This document shows positions 23,534 to 31,119 of a DNA stretch of 38,861 nucleotides, in pieces (position 1 is the stretch's first letter; every line of letters begins with the position of its first letter). This DNA comes from an uncultured archaeon (GTDB lineage Archaea; Nanobdellota; Nanobdellia; Pacearchaeales; GW2011-AR1). Below the pieces are notes generated by a model. It made no database searches. It worked only from the letters and a program-made list of their open reading frames with translations, and was not told the origin of the DNA. Location of the stretch: NCBI GenBank assembly GCA_937143345.1, contig CAKZRD010000020.1, positions 1 to 38,861 of the forward strand, written 5' to 3'. Made by a program: the position numbers and the translations under genes.

Positions 23534-23616
23534 AACAACATCTTATAGATGAACAGTTTTAAAAAACTTCCTAAATTAAACAAAAAGTTTTTAAATAAAA
23601 AATCTTCTTCTTTTTT

Positions 23617-23928
23617 ATGAAAATTCCAAAAGTTGTAAAAAGATATTGTCCTTATTGTAAAAAAGTTACTGAACAAAAAGTTAAACAATTAAGTAGTTCT
23701 GGAAAAAGAAGTTCTTTGAAGAGGGGAAGCATTGAAAGAGCAAAACTTCGTGGATTGGGAAGAGGAATCGGTAATAAAGGAAGATGGGGCTCTAAACCTC
23801 CTGTTGGACAATGGAAAATGAAAACAAAAACAACAAAAAAAACAAATCTTTTATATTCTTGTAACGAATGTAAAAAATCCAAACCGCAAAAAAAAGGAAA
23901 GAGGAGTGGAAAAATCCAAGTAGAATAA
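23617..23928 (+). CDS. rpl44e: ribosomal protein eL42 (L44e)
   Basis: A 103-aa archaeal/eukaryotic large-subunit protein near the E site. It has the zinc-binding C-P-Y-C (11-14) and C-N-E-C near residue 82, and the diagnostic G-L-G-R-G-I-G-N-K-G-R-W-G-S-K-P-P. It is followed 1 nt later by eS1 and then NDK. Together they form a three-gene operon. The residues before the first CxxC match the normal family start. Confidence 0.95.
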   Translation: MKIPKVVKRYCPYCKKVTEQKVKQLSSSGKRSSLKRGSIERAKLRGLGRGIGNKGRWGSKPPVGQWKMKTKTTKKTNLLYSCNECKKSKPQKKGKRSGKIQVE

Positions 23929-23929
23929 A

Positions 23930-24466
23930 ATGGCATTGAAAAAAAAATTTTCAGAAATAGAAGTTCCTTTAATAAATGAGAAGGTATATATTCTCGGAGA
24001 AAAAGAAAACATATTAAAGAAAACTATTAAAATTGATATATCAAAAAAATTGAAAGGAAAATCTTGCGAAGCAGTTTTTTCTATAAGAGAAATGGATGGA
24101 AAATTTGTCGCATTACCTAAAAGAATAACTGTTTTAAAAAGTTACATAATAAAATTAATAAGAAATAAGACTTCTTGTATTGAAGATTCTTTCAGTACAC
24201 AATCAAAAGATGTTATTTTAAAAGTTAAACCTTTTTTAATTACAAGAAGAAAAATACCAAGATCCTTAAGAAAAGAATTAAGAGAAAAAATAAAGGAGAT
24301 ATTAATTGAAAATTTTAAAGAGATGGAATTCCTGGAGATTTGTGAAAATATCTTAAACGAAAATATACAAAAAGAAATTGTAACAAAAATAAAAAAGATA
24401 TATCCTCCTCTTGCTTTCGAAATAAGAGAAATAGAAACAAAAGAAAAAATAAATTTTAAAAAATGA
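23930..24466 (+). CDS. rps3ae: ribosomal protein eS1 (S3Ae)
   Basis: A 178-aa small-subunit protein. The C-terminal half matches eS1 (L-K-V-K-P-F-L-I-T-R-R-K, then I-P-R-S-L-R-K-E-L-R, and K-I-Y-P-P-L-A-F-E-I-R). The N-terminal part is more diverged but has I-S-K-K-L-K-G-K and the R-I-T-V-L-K-S-Y-I pattern. It is slightly shorter than usual (about 195-200 aa). It sits 1 nt after eL42 and its TGA overlaps the NDK start (ATGA). Confidence 0.88.
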   Translation: MALKKKFSEIEVPLINEKVYILGEKENILKKTIKIDISKKLKGKSCEAVFSIREMDGKFVALPKRITVLKSYIIKLIRNKTSCIEDSFSTQSKDVILKVKPFLITRRKIPRSLRKELREKIKEILIENFKEMEFLEICENILNENIQKEIVTKIKKIYPPLAFEIREIETKEKINFKK

Positions 24467-25017
24467 TTAAAATGGGGGAGATACAACAATGTCTTGTTCT
24501 TATTAAGCCAGATGGACTTGTTAAATCCCTTACAGGAAATATAATAACTTGCCTTTCTGAAACAAAGGCGAAAATTGTTGGTGCTAAAATTATTTCTGTT
24601 TCAAAAGAATTAGCAGAAGCGCATTATTCAGAATTAAAACAAAGATTATCTAAAAAATGGGGAGAGGAAAAAGGACAAGAAATTTTTGAAAGTGTTTTAA
24701 AATATATTATGGGGGAGTATCACACAAATAGAGTTATGGCTTTAGTTTATGAAGGGGTAGATTGCATTAATAAAATAAGAAAAATTGCAGGAAATACAAA
24801 TCCAGAGGATGCTGATCCAACAACAATAAGGGGAAAATATGGAAGAATAAACAGCAAAACAAATGTCTTTGAGAACGTTATTCATGTTTCTGATTCTGAA
24901 GAAGAAGCAAAAAAAGAGATTGAGCTATGGTTCGAACCAGAAGAACTTGTGAATGTTATTTATCCAACGAAAAAAGAAAATGTTTGTATGGACAAAATAG
25001 TTTGGGCCAACGATTAG
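24463..25017 (+). CDS. ndk: nucleoside diphosphate kinase
   Basis: A 184-aa enzyme that moves phosphate from NTPs to NDPs. The N-terminal L-V-L-I-K-P-D-G contains the usual Lys, T-N-P-E-D-A-D-P-T-T-I-R-G-K-Y-G precedes the active site, and the phosphohistidine is H141 in N-V-I-H-V-S-D-S. It is about 30 residues longer than standard NDK because of an insertion near residues 60-80 (with K-W-G-E-E-K-G) and a longer C-terminus. The start ATG overlaps the eS1 stop; a second ATG three codons later is possible. Confidence 0.93.
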   Translation: MIKMGEIQQCLVLIKPDGLVKSLTGNIITCLSETKAKIVGAKIISVSKELAEAHYSELKQRLSKKWGEEKGQEIFESVLKYIMGEYHTNRVMALVYEGVDCINKIRKIAGNTNPEDADPTTIRGKYGRINSKTNVFENVIHVSDSEEEAKKEIELWFEPEELVNVIYPTKKENVCMDKIVWAND

Positions 25018-25048
25018 TTTAAAAATCCTCTTTGTTTATTTTTTTTAT

Positions 25049-25121
25049 GCCTGCATAGCTCAGCTGGAAGAGCAACTGCCTTGTAAGCAGTAGGTCGGGG
25101 GTTCGACTCCCTCTGCAGGCT
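25049..25121 (+). tRNA. tRNA-Thr (TGT)
   Basis: A 73-nt cloverleaf: acceptor GCCTGCA/TGCAGGC, D stem GCTC/GAGC, anticodon stem ACTGC/GCAGT with loop CTTGTAA (anticodon TGT), and T arm GGGGG/CCCTC. The discriminator is T, the usual base for archaeal tRNA-Thr. No intron and no encoded CCA. A decayed coding frame begins directly at its 3' end. Confidence 0.94.
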
Positions 25122-25580
25122 TTGGTGTAAAAATAAAAAGTTTTTTTAAAAATAAAGGAAGAATTCCAAAAAAATACATCTTTGGTGGAGAAAACATTGA
25201 TCCTTTTTTAATTAAAGATTTTCCTAAAAACACCAAAACATTACATTAATTTGCGAAGATCTTGATGCTATTCGGATTTGTGGCTTTTCTTGATCATTGA
25301 TTTTATTTAATATAAAAGTTTCTAAAAAAGAAATTAAAATTGAAGAAGAAAAAATTCCAGAAGAAACAAAAAGAGAAATTAATAGTTTTAAAAATCCTGA
25401 TTATGGGACCATTCTTCTCCTAAACGAATAAGAATTAGTAATTATAAATTTGTCTTTTACGTTCTCGACAATTTTCTAAATCTTGAAGAAGGTGCAAGCA
25501 AAAGAGAAGTGGAAGAAGCAATGAAAAACTTTATTTTAGAAAAAAAAGAAATTGTTGGAATTTATTTTAGAGATTACTAA
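25122..25580 (+). pseudogene. decayed protein gene abutting tRNA-Thr
   Basis: A coding frame of about 150 codons can be rebuilt with three lesions. The first part (G-V-K-I-K-S-F-F-K ... I-F-G-G-E-N-I-D-P-F-L-I) is broken at 25238-25249 by an acattacatt direct duplication of 5 nt; removing one copy restores L-I-C-E-D-L-D-A-I. A TGA stops it at 25291-25293. A second frame change near 25415 leads into S-P-K-R-I-R-I-S-N-Y-K-F and a natural end at 25578-25580. There is no start codon, as the frame runs into the tRNA. I do not recognise the family. The last 14 nt overlap the end of the Trx-CcdA gene on the other strand. Confidence 0.65.
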
Positions 25581-26691
25581 AATTAATGAAGTTGAAAAGA
25601 GAGTTAAATAAATAAAAAGAAAGTAAAAGCATTAAAATTCCTGCTGCCAATCTCATAAATCTTTTTTCTTTTGATATCCATTTGGAGATTTTTTCTGTTT
25701 TTGTACCAAAATAAACTAAAAGAACCATTAAGAAAAGAGGCAAAATAAATACTAAATTATAAAGAAAAAGGTAAGAAATTCCAAAAGTTTTATTTACTGC
25801 CATTAGGCTCAAAATTGCTAAATAAATCCCTCCGGTACATGGAAGTTCGACTAACGCTACGAGAAAGCCTAAACAAACTACTGCTATCAAAGTACCTTTG
25901 TTTGTTAATTTTTCGATTAAAGGTTTTGCAGAAGAAGGAATTTTTAAAGAAAATCCTTTTCCATAAAAAAAGAAATCTTTAATTTCTAAAACAGCTCCAA
26001 TAAAAACCAATATTGCAGAAATAAAAACAAAATAATAAGTTAAATTTGAATTTGAAGTTAAAAATCTTATTATTCCAATGCCTGCTAAAAAATAAACTAA
26101 AAAAACAATAAAGATATATACTAATCCATATTTTAAAGCTCTTTTATGAGAAGAGAGAGACAAAAGAGTCGCCATTAAAAAAATCAAAACTCCGAAAGCA
26201 CAAGGATTAATTGAATCAATTAAAGCGGCGAAAATTATACTCCAGAGAGTTAATTTCTCTGTATGTGGGCTATCTGATGAGAAATCAGAAGATAGCTTAT
26301 TTTCTACTTCACATTTTAAAACAGATTCTTTAAGATGTTCAATTATTGGTTTATCGCCTATAAAATAAAATGATTTTTCATTACATTCAATAACTAAAAA
26401 AGGTATTCCTCTTTGTATTTGGGGAACTTGGAGTCTTTCAACAAAATTAAAATAAAGGTTTCTATTTTCTTGGTTAAAATAAACTTCTCTTTTATCAATT
26501 TTTACTCCGTCTATTTTTTCAACTTCTTCTAAAACTCCAGAAGAAAGAACATTTTTACAATGAGAACACCCTTCTCCCCAAAAATAATAAACTTTTGTTG
26601 AATTTTTATTTTCTCCACTAACTATGAAAAAATTCGAAAAAAGTCCGAACAACATTAATATTAAAATAAAAATAAATAATCTTTTTTTCAT
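25567..26691 (-). CDS. thioredoxin-CcdA/DsbD-like fusion protein
   Basis: I place the start at the ATG at 26689-26691 (MKKRLFIFIL), giving 374 aa; the 41 extra upstream codons look non-native and overlap the divergent gene. A signal/anchor (1-25) leads into an outside thioredoxin-fold domain with G-C-S-H-C (C42, C45). A CcdA/DsbD-type membrane domain of six or more segments follows, holding the two reactive cysteines in N-P-C-A-F-G (C164) and E-L-P-C-T-G-G (C285). It should carry electrons across the membrane to outside thiols. It resembles DsbD with the thioredoxin module in front. Confidence 0.88.
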   Translation of the reverse strand: MKKRLFIFILILMLFGLFSNFFIVSGENKNSTKVYYFWGEGCSHCKNVLSSGVLEEVEKIDGVKIDKREVYFNQENRNLYFNFVERLQVPQIQRGIPFLVIECNEKSFYFIGDKPIIEHLKESVLKCEVENKLSSDFSSDSPHTEKLTLWSIIFAALIDSINPCAFGVLIFLMATLLSLSSHKRALKYGLVYIFIVFLVYFLAGIGIIRFLTSNSNLTYYFVFISAILVFIGAVLEIKDFFFYGKGFSLKIPSSAKPLIEKLTNKGTLIAVVCLGFLVALVELPCTGGIYLAILSLMAVNKTFGISYLFLYNLVFILPLFLMVLLVYFGTKTEKISKWISKEKRFMRLAAGILMLLLSFYLFNSLFNFINFSNL

Positions 26692-26768
26692 AAAGAAGTT
26701 TATTTTATTGAATTTAAAAAATTTTTGTTTATAAAAAAACTTATATAGAATCCTTATTTTAAGTTTAA

Positions 26769-27500
26769 ATGGAAAAGATAAAAAAAGGAGTAAAAGTTGA
26801 AATATTAACGACAAAAGAGAAAAAAAGGGTTGTTGGAATCGTTGAAGATGTTGGAGTAAAAAAAGAAGGAAAGCCTTTGATGGTACGCCTCAAAACTGGC
26901 GAGGTTGGAAGAATAAATAAGATTATCGAAGAAAAAAGAAAAACCGAAATTGAAGAGTTGATAAAAAAAGGAGAAAACCAAAGATTAGAGTTTAAATCTG
27001 AAGCACTTTGGAGTTTAAATTATAATGAAAAAGAAAGCAAATCTTACGAACTTCGCACTTACAAGCAAAAAGCTTCTAAAGTCATTATCGCGAAATCTCT
27101 TTCTGCCTTGATGAACAGCGAAGGAGGGATTTTAGTTATCGGAGTAAAAGAAAATAAAGAAATTTCTGGCTATGAAATCATAGGTATTGAAAAAGATTTA
27201 GAAAAATTAAAAGAACTAAAAAAAGATTTTTCTATCGACGGCTACAAAAGAATGATAATCGATGAAATAATTCGACCTTTCTTTCATTCAAAAATTTATA
27301 ATAAAATAAACTTTTTTCTTGAATTTAAATTTGAAGTATTTGAAGGAAAAACTGTTTGTTTAATAAAAGTTAATTCTTCCAATTTTCCTGTTTTTCTCTC
27401 TTTAGAAGGAAGAGAAATTTTCATGATTAGAACAGAAACACAAACACGGCAAATTCAAGATAAAGAGCTAGTTGATTATTGTATGGATAAGTTTAAGTGA
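26769..27500 (+). CDS. YwbE-like KOW and AlbA_2 (Schlafen-type) fusion protein
   Basis: A 243-aa soluble protein. Residues 1-55 resemble the small YwbE/DUF2196 barrel (G-V-K-V-E-I-L-T ... V-R-L-K-T-G-E-V-G-R-I). Residues about 65-235 match AlbA_2, the putative nucleic-acid binding domain of Schlafen-like proteins, with E-F-K-S-E (74-78) and A-L-M-N-S-E-G-G-I-L-V-I-G-V (113-126). The E/D-x-K residues typical of catalytic Schlafen RNases are not clear to me. A TATA-like attttaagttt region lies just before the ATG (leaderless). It could be a regulator or an RNA-binding protein. Confidence 0.75.
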   Translation: MEKIKKGVKVEILTTKEKKRVVGIVEDVGVKKEGKPLMVRLKTGEVGRINKIIEEKRKTEIEELIKKGENQRLEFKSEALWSLNYNEKESKSYELRTYKQKASKVIIAKSLSALMNSEGGILVIGVKENKEISGYEIIGIEKDLEKLKELKKDFSIDGYKRMIIDEIIRPFFHSKIYNKINFFLEFKFEVFEGKTVCLIKVNSSNFPVFLSLEGREIFMIRTETQTRQIQDKELVDYCMDKFK

Positions 27501-27585
27501 TTTGAAACTTGTTTTTTATATGTTTTTTAAGAAAAATCAAGAATAAAAAAAGATCGTATGATATGAAAAGATATTTTTATTAAGA

Positions 27586-27657
27586 CGCCCCAACCGGGAA
27601 TTGAACCCGGGTCTCAAGCGCGACAGGCTTGCGTACTAACCGTTATACTATTGAGGC
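27586..27657 (-). tRNA. tRNA-Asp (GTC)
   Basis: A 72-nt cloverleaf: acceptor GCCTCAA/TTGGGGC (one T-G pair), D stem GTAT/GTAC, anticodon stem CAAGC/GCTTG with loop CTGTCGC (anticodon GTC), T arm CCGGG/CCCGG. The discriminator is G, as expected for tRNA-Asp. No intron. Confidence 0.94.
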
Positions 27658-27689
27658 ACGAAAATAAATAATAAAAAAGATTTTTAAAT

Positions 27690-28529
27690 TTAATCTTTCT
27701 TTTCCTTTTCCGTATCATTGATAATCTCTGTTTTTTCAAAATCTATTTCTTCCTTAATAATTTCAACATCTTCTTCAGGATATTTTTCCAACCTTATAAA
27801 AATTTCTTCAAAATGATTATATTGTTTAGTATAAATTTTTTCATGGTTATCTAATTGAAGTATTGGTAAAAATAATGCTTTTTTTTCTTCTTTTGTAGGA
27901 GCTAGATCAGAAAAAGTTATTTCTTCTTTTTTTAGTTCTTTAAAATGTTTTTCAATTTCTCTTATAATCAAATTTATTCTCTCTTTTATAGGAACTCTTT
28001 TATCTTTAGAAAGAAAAAGTTCGTAAATTTTTTCTGCTTGTTTTTTTCCTATAACCTTTCTTATTCTTCTCGTTTCTGTTTCTATTGCTTTATTTAATGA
28101 TAGCATCAATTCTTCTAAAGTTACTTTTCTTTGTCTTGGTAATGGTGTTCTTGGAAAAAGAAGAGGGATTTCTTCATCAAACACTTCTAATTTTGGAATA
28201 ACTTTTTTTTCTTCTTTTTTTCCATAAATAATTTCATCTATTTCCTTTAAGAAAACATCATTTAAAATTTCAGATTTCATTTTTAAGAGGATAGCACAAG
28301 CAAGCAACATTTTAGATGAAACAAAAAAATTTGCTTCTTCCATTTTTTTTATAACTTCTAAATATTTGTCTGCCAATAGAGAAATATCTATATCCCAAGG
28401 ATCTAATCTTTCAGTATTTATTAAATCATAGATAAGAGATTGCCAACTAATTTCTTCTTTTGTTATTATATCATAAAATTGCTCAGAACCTATTTTTGAC
28501 TCTTCTTCCATTAAGTTTGATTGTTTCAA
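27690..28529 (-). CDS. scpA: segregation and condensation protein A (kleisin)
   Basis: A 279-aa kleisin. The N-terminal domain has the ScpA hallmark S-W-Q-S-L-I-Y-D-L-I and D-P-W-D-I-D-I-S-L-L-A-D-K-Y-L, then a helix with L-L-A-C-A-I-L-L-K-M-K-S. The C-terminal winged helix has F-L-P-I-L-Q-L-D and K-Q-Y-N-H-F-E-E-I. Kleisins bridge the heads of an SMC dimer. The start may also be the second Met (residue 7). It is divergent from disA across 59 bp. An SMC-type gene lies 5 kb away, and scpB is not in the window. Confidence 0.92.
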   Translation of the reverse strand: MKQSNLMEEESKIGSEQFYDIITKEEISWQSLIYDLINTERLDPWDIDISLLADKYLEVIKKMEEANFFVSSKMLLACAILLKMKSEILNDVFLKEIDEIIYGKKEEKKVIPKLEVFDEEIPLLFPRTPLPRQRKVTLEELMLSLNKAIETETRRIRKVIGKKQAEKIYELFLSKDKRVPIKERINLIIREIEKHFKELKKEEITFSDLAPTKEEKKALFLPILQLDNHEKIYTKQYNHFEEIFIRLEKYPEEDVEIIKEEIDFEKTEIINDTEKEKKD

Positions 28530-28530
28530 T

Positions 28531-28572
28531 AGTTAAAAAGCTTAACTAATAACAAAAAATATATAAATAATA
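28531..28572. promoter_or_regulatory. shared scpA/disA promoter region with inverted repeat
   Basis: The sequence agttaa-aaagc-ttaact (28531-28547) is a 6-bp inverted repeat immediately before scpA. An almost symmetrical TATA element (atatataaata, about 28557-28570) could serve both directions: its distance to the disA ATG (28589) fits leaderless transcription, and on the other strand it fits scpA. The repeat may bind a regulator over the scpA start site. Confidence 0.5.
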
Positions 28573-28588
28573 ATTAAATTCTTCAAGT

Positions 28589-29623
28589 ATGGAAGAAAAA
28601 GAGAAGATATTTCTTGAATTTTTAAAGAAAATATCTCCTGGAACTCATTTAAGAACTGTTATTGAAGATATTATTCGTTCAGGTAGAGGGGCTTTAATTG
28701 TTTTAGATACACCAAAATTAACAGAAATTACAGAAGGAGGATTTAGAGTTAATTGTAGATTCACTCCACATAGATTGTTTGAACTATGTAAAATGGATGG
28801 TGCTGTTATTATCTCTTCCGATATGAAAAGAATATTTTATGCAAATGTTTTATTAGTTCCACCGACTTCTGTAACATCAAATGAAACAGGAACAAGACAT
28901 AAAGCGGCAGAGAAAACAGCAAAATATGCAGAGACTTTTGTTTTATCAATATCTGAAAGAAGAAAAAAAACAACAATTTATTATTGTGATTTGAAGTATA
29001 GTTTAAGAAGTTTAGATGATTTGTTAAAAATTCTTTCTACTAATTTACAAATAATTGAAAAACAAAGAGAACAATTCAATGAACTCTGGTCTAGATTAAA
29101 TATTTTAGAAATTTCAGGACTTGTTTCAGTGAGTGATGTTTGTAAACTCTTACAAAAAAGTCAAGCTATAATAAAGATATCCTCATTGATAAGAAGAGAT
29201 CTTATTGAAATAGGAAAAGAAGGCAGTGTAATAAATCTAAGATTTAGGGAACTTACAAAAAATGTTGAAAAAATAGAAGAAGAAATATTAAGAGATTATT
29301 CCCAAAAAAATTTAAAAACAGTTAAAAAAATTCTTAAAGGTTTAACTTTTGATGGACTTTCAGAGGTAAGCACTATAGCAAGGTTAGTTTTTGATTTGGA
29401 TTTGGATGAACAAATAAAGCCGAAGGGCTATAGATTTTTGGAAAATTGCGGACTAACAAAAAAAGAAATCGCTAGTGTAATATCTAACTTAAACACGCTT
29501 GATAATATTATTAATGCAGAACAACAAACTTTAGAAAATTTGTTGAAGGCGAGAGCTTCTCAAATAAAAGAAAATATTCTTAAATTAAGAGAAGAAATAT
29601 TAGAAGGAAAGAAAACTATATGA
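28589..29623 (+). CDS. disA: diadenylate cyclase DisA (c-di-AMP synthase)
   Basis: A 344-aa protein with the three-part DisA layout. The DAC domain (about 1-130) has G-A-L-I-V-L-D, the D-G-A motif at 70-72 and T-R-H-K (102-105), the RHR motif with Lys in the last place. The helical linker (131-275) aligns by eye with bacterial DisA (L-R-S-L-D-D ... I-E-I-G-K-E-G). The C-terminal HhH region (about 285-335) keeps K-G-Y-R-F-L but has L-L-K-A-R-A in place of the usual G-I-G-x-x-R-A hairpin. It makes c-di-AMP from two ATP. It overlaps the DHH phosphoesterase gene by 4 nt. Confidence 0.9.
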   Translation: MEEKEKIFLEFLKKISPGTHLRTVIEDIIRSGRGALIVLDTPKLTEITEGGFRVNCRFTPHRLFELCKMDGAVIISSDMKRIFYANVLLVPPTSVTSNETGTRHKAAEKTAKYAETFVLSISERRKKTTIYYCDLKYSLRSLDDLLKILSTNLQIIEKQREQFNELWSRLNILEISGLVSVSDVCKLLQKSQAIIKISSLIRRDLIEIGKEGSVINLRFRELTKNVEKIEEEILRDYSQKNLKTVKKILKGLTFDGLSEVSTIARLVFDLDLDEQIKPKGYRFLENCGLTKKEIASVISNLNTLDNIINAEQQTLENLLKARASQIKENILKLREEILEGKKTI

Positions 29624-30639
29624 TAAGCAAAGATAGATTAAAAAAATTAAAAGAAATTTTACTTTTTTCTAAAAACCCGGTCTTTCTTTTTGATAATGAT
29701 CCAGACGGTATTTGTTCTACTTCTATTTTGATAAGAAATATTGGTAAAGGAAATGCTTTTGTTTTAAAATCAATAGAAAAAATAAGTGAAAATCTCTCAA
29801 AAAAAATATTTTCTGTTTATCCTAGTGAAATATTTATAATCGACAAACCAATTCGAGATCTGAACTTTATAAAAAAAACAAAAGAAAAAAATGTCCCTTT
29901 AATTTATATAGACCATCATGAACAAAAAGAAAGCAACTATTGTGTTTATTTTAACAGTTATCCCTCTTCCGAACCTGTAAGTTTCATAACACAAAAAATA
30001 TTTGATTCAAAAGAAACAAGATTTCTTTCTTTAATGGGTTGTATTTCAGATTCTTTTTTACCTGATTTTTACGAAGAAGAAAAAAATAAATTCCCTGAAC
30101 TTTTTTTAGAAACAAAAGATGCTTTTGAAATATTTTATAAAAGCGATTTTGGAAAAGCTATTCAAATAATTTCTCTCTCATTGATGAATAACGACAAAGT
30201 AATAGAAAAAATTTTAGATTATTTAAAAAAAATAAACTCTCCTTACGAGATTTTAATTGAAAATGAAAAAAACAGATTTATGCACGAAAGGTATAATGAA
30301 ATGATAATGTTTATTGAAAAAAATATTGAAAAAACAAAAGAATTTGACGAACTTATTTTTTTAGAGTTTTCTGGAAAATATAGTTTAGTCTCCGAGTTGG
30401 CAAACAGATTAAAATTTATGAGAAAAAACAAGTTTATTGTTGTTTGTTATAAAAAAGAAGACTCTATAAATATTTCATTGAGGGGGAAAAGGTCTAAAAA
30501 AATTGTGCAAAAAGTTTTGGGCGATATTGAAAACTCATTTGGTGGAGGACATGAGATGGCCTGCGGATTAAGAATTCCATCAAGCGAATATGACAAATTT
30601 AAAAAGATAATATCAGAAATCTTTTTTGTTGAAATTTAA
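29620..30639 (+). CDS. DHH-DHHA1 phosphoesterase, candidate c-di-AMP hydrolase
   Basis: A 339-aa soluble DHH-family protein. Motif I is D-N-D-P-D-G (25-30), I-D-K-P-I appears where motif II is expected (74-78), the DHH motif is I-D-H-H-E (97-101), and D-S-F-L-P-D may be motif IV. The DHHA1 motif is F-G-G-G-H-E-M-A-C-G (307-316). It is coupled to disA by a 4-nt overlap (ATGA). Soluble DHH-DHHA1 enzymes (DhhP/Pde2 type, NrnA) cleave c-di-AMP, pApA or nanoRNA, so opposing DisA is the natural hypothesis, but the family is also home to RecJ-like nucleases. Its 3' end overlaps the next convergent gene by 27 nt. Confidence 0.82.
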   Translation: MISKDRLKKLKEILLFSKNPVFLFDNDPDGICSTSILIRNIGKGNAFVLKSIEKISENLSKKIFSVYPSEIFIIDKPIRDLNFIKKTKEKNVPLIYIDHHEQKESNYCVYFNSYPSSEPVSFITQKIFDSKETRFLSLMGCISDSFLPDFYEEEKNKFPELFLETKDAFEIFYKSDFGKAIQIISLSLMNNDKVIEKILDYLKKINSPYEILIENEKNRFMHERYNEMIMFIEKNIEKTKEFDELIFLEFSGKYSLVSELANRLKFMRKNKFIVVCYKKEDSINISLRGKRSKKIVQKVLGDIENSFGGGHEMACGLRIPSSEYDKFKKIISEIFFVEI

Positions 30640-31089
30640 AAAAGAATCTTTTAGATTGATCTTTTCTCTTTTTATTATCTCTCCTTCTTTATTTAAATCA
30701 ATTTTCTCTATAAAAAAGTCGTTACGAAAAACCCTTAATTTCCATCCATCTTCTAAAAGAAAACAGATAATCTTAGAAAAACTGCCGCCAATAATTTTTT
30801 CAACAAATTCTTTTAAATTATCAATATCAATACTCTGTTTGTTTAAAAAAAGTTCTTTTAGCTCTGTCTCTTTTTCTTCAATAAGTTTCATTTCAAAAAA
30901 AGGATAATCCGAAGAAAAAAAGCTCTTTTTTGATGGAGAATAAAAATTAAAAGTTATTTTATCGCTCTCTTTTTCAGATTTTGAAAGAATACAAAAAACA
31001 GAGACTAAAAAAAGATCTAAATTTTCTTTTTTAAACTCTTTAAAAAAATCCTTATTTTTTAATCTATTGAAAAAATCATTAAGTTTCAT
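30613..31089 (-). CDS. hypothetical protein
   Basis: A 158-aa Lys/Phe-rich soluble protein with a mixed alpha/beta pattern: a helical first 40 residues, then strands including K-I-I-C-F-L-L and W-K-L-R-V-F. No motif or family is recognised. It is convergent with the DHH gene (27-nt overlap, which supports a recent frame extension of one of them) and follows the DHS gene with 30 nt between them on the same strand. It could be the last gene of the RHH-DHS unit. Confidence 0.6.
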   Translation of the reverse strand: MKLNDFFNRLKNKDFFKEFKKENLDLFLVSVFCILSKSEKESDKITFNFYSPSKKSFFSSDYPFFEMKLIEEKETELKELFLNKQSIDIDNLKEFVEKIIGGSFSKIICFLLEDGWKLRVFRNDFFIEKIDLNKEGEIIKREKINLKDSFLNFNKKDF

Positions 31090-31119
31090 AAAAGAATAGT
31101 TTTTAACAAATTAATAAAT

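Noticed and set aside
26269-26296. Hairpin gctatctgat ... agatagc inside the Trx-CcdA gene
   Set aside because: It lies in a coding linker with a repeated S-S-D-F/S-D-S pattern. Codon repetition explains it.
26692-26814. Upstream start for the Trx-CcdA protein
   Set aside because: The extra 41 residues precede a perfect signal peptide and would overlap the divergent AlbA_2 gene and its promoter.
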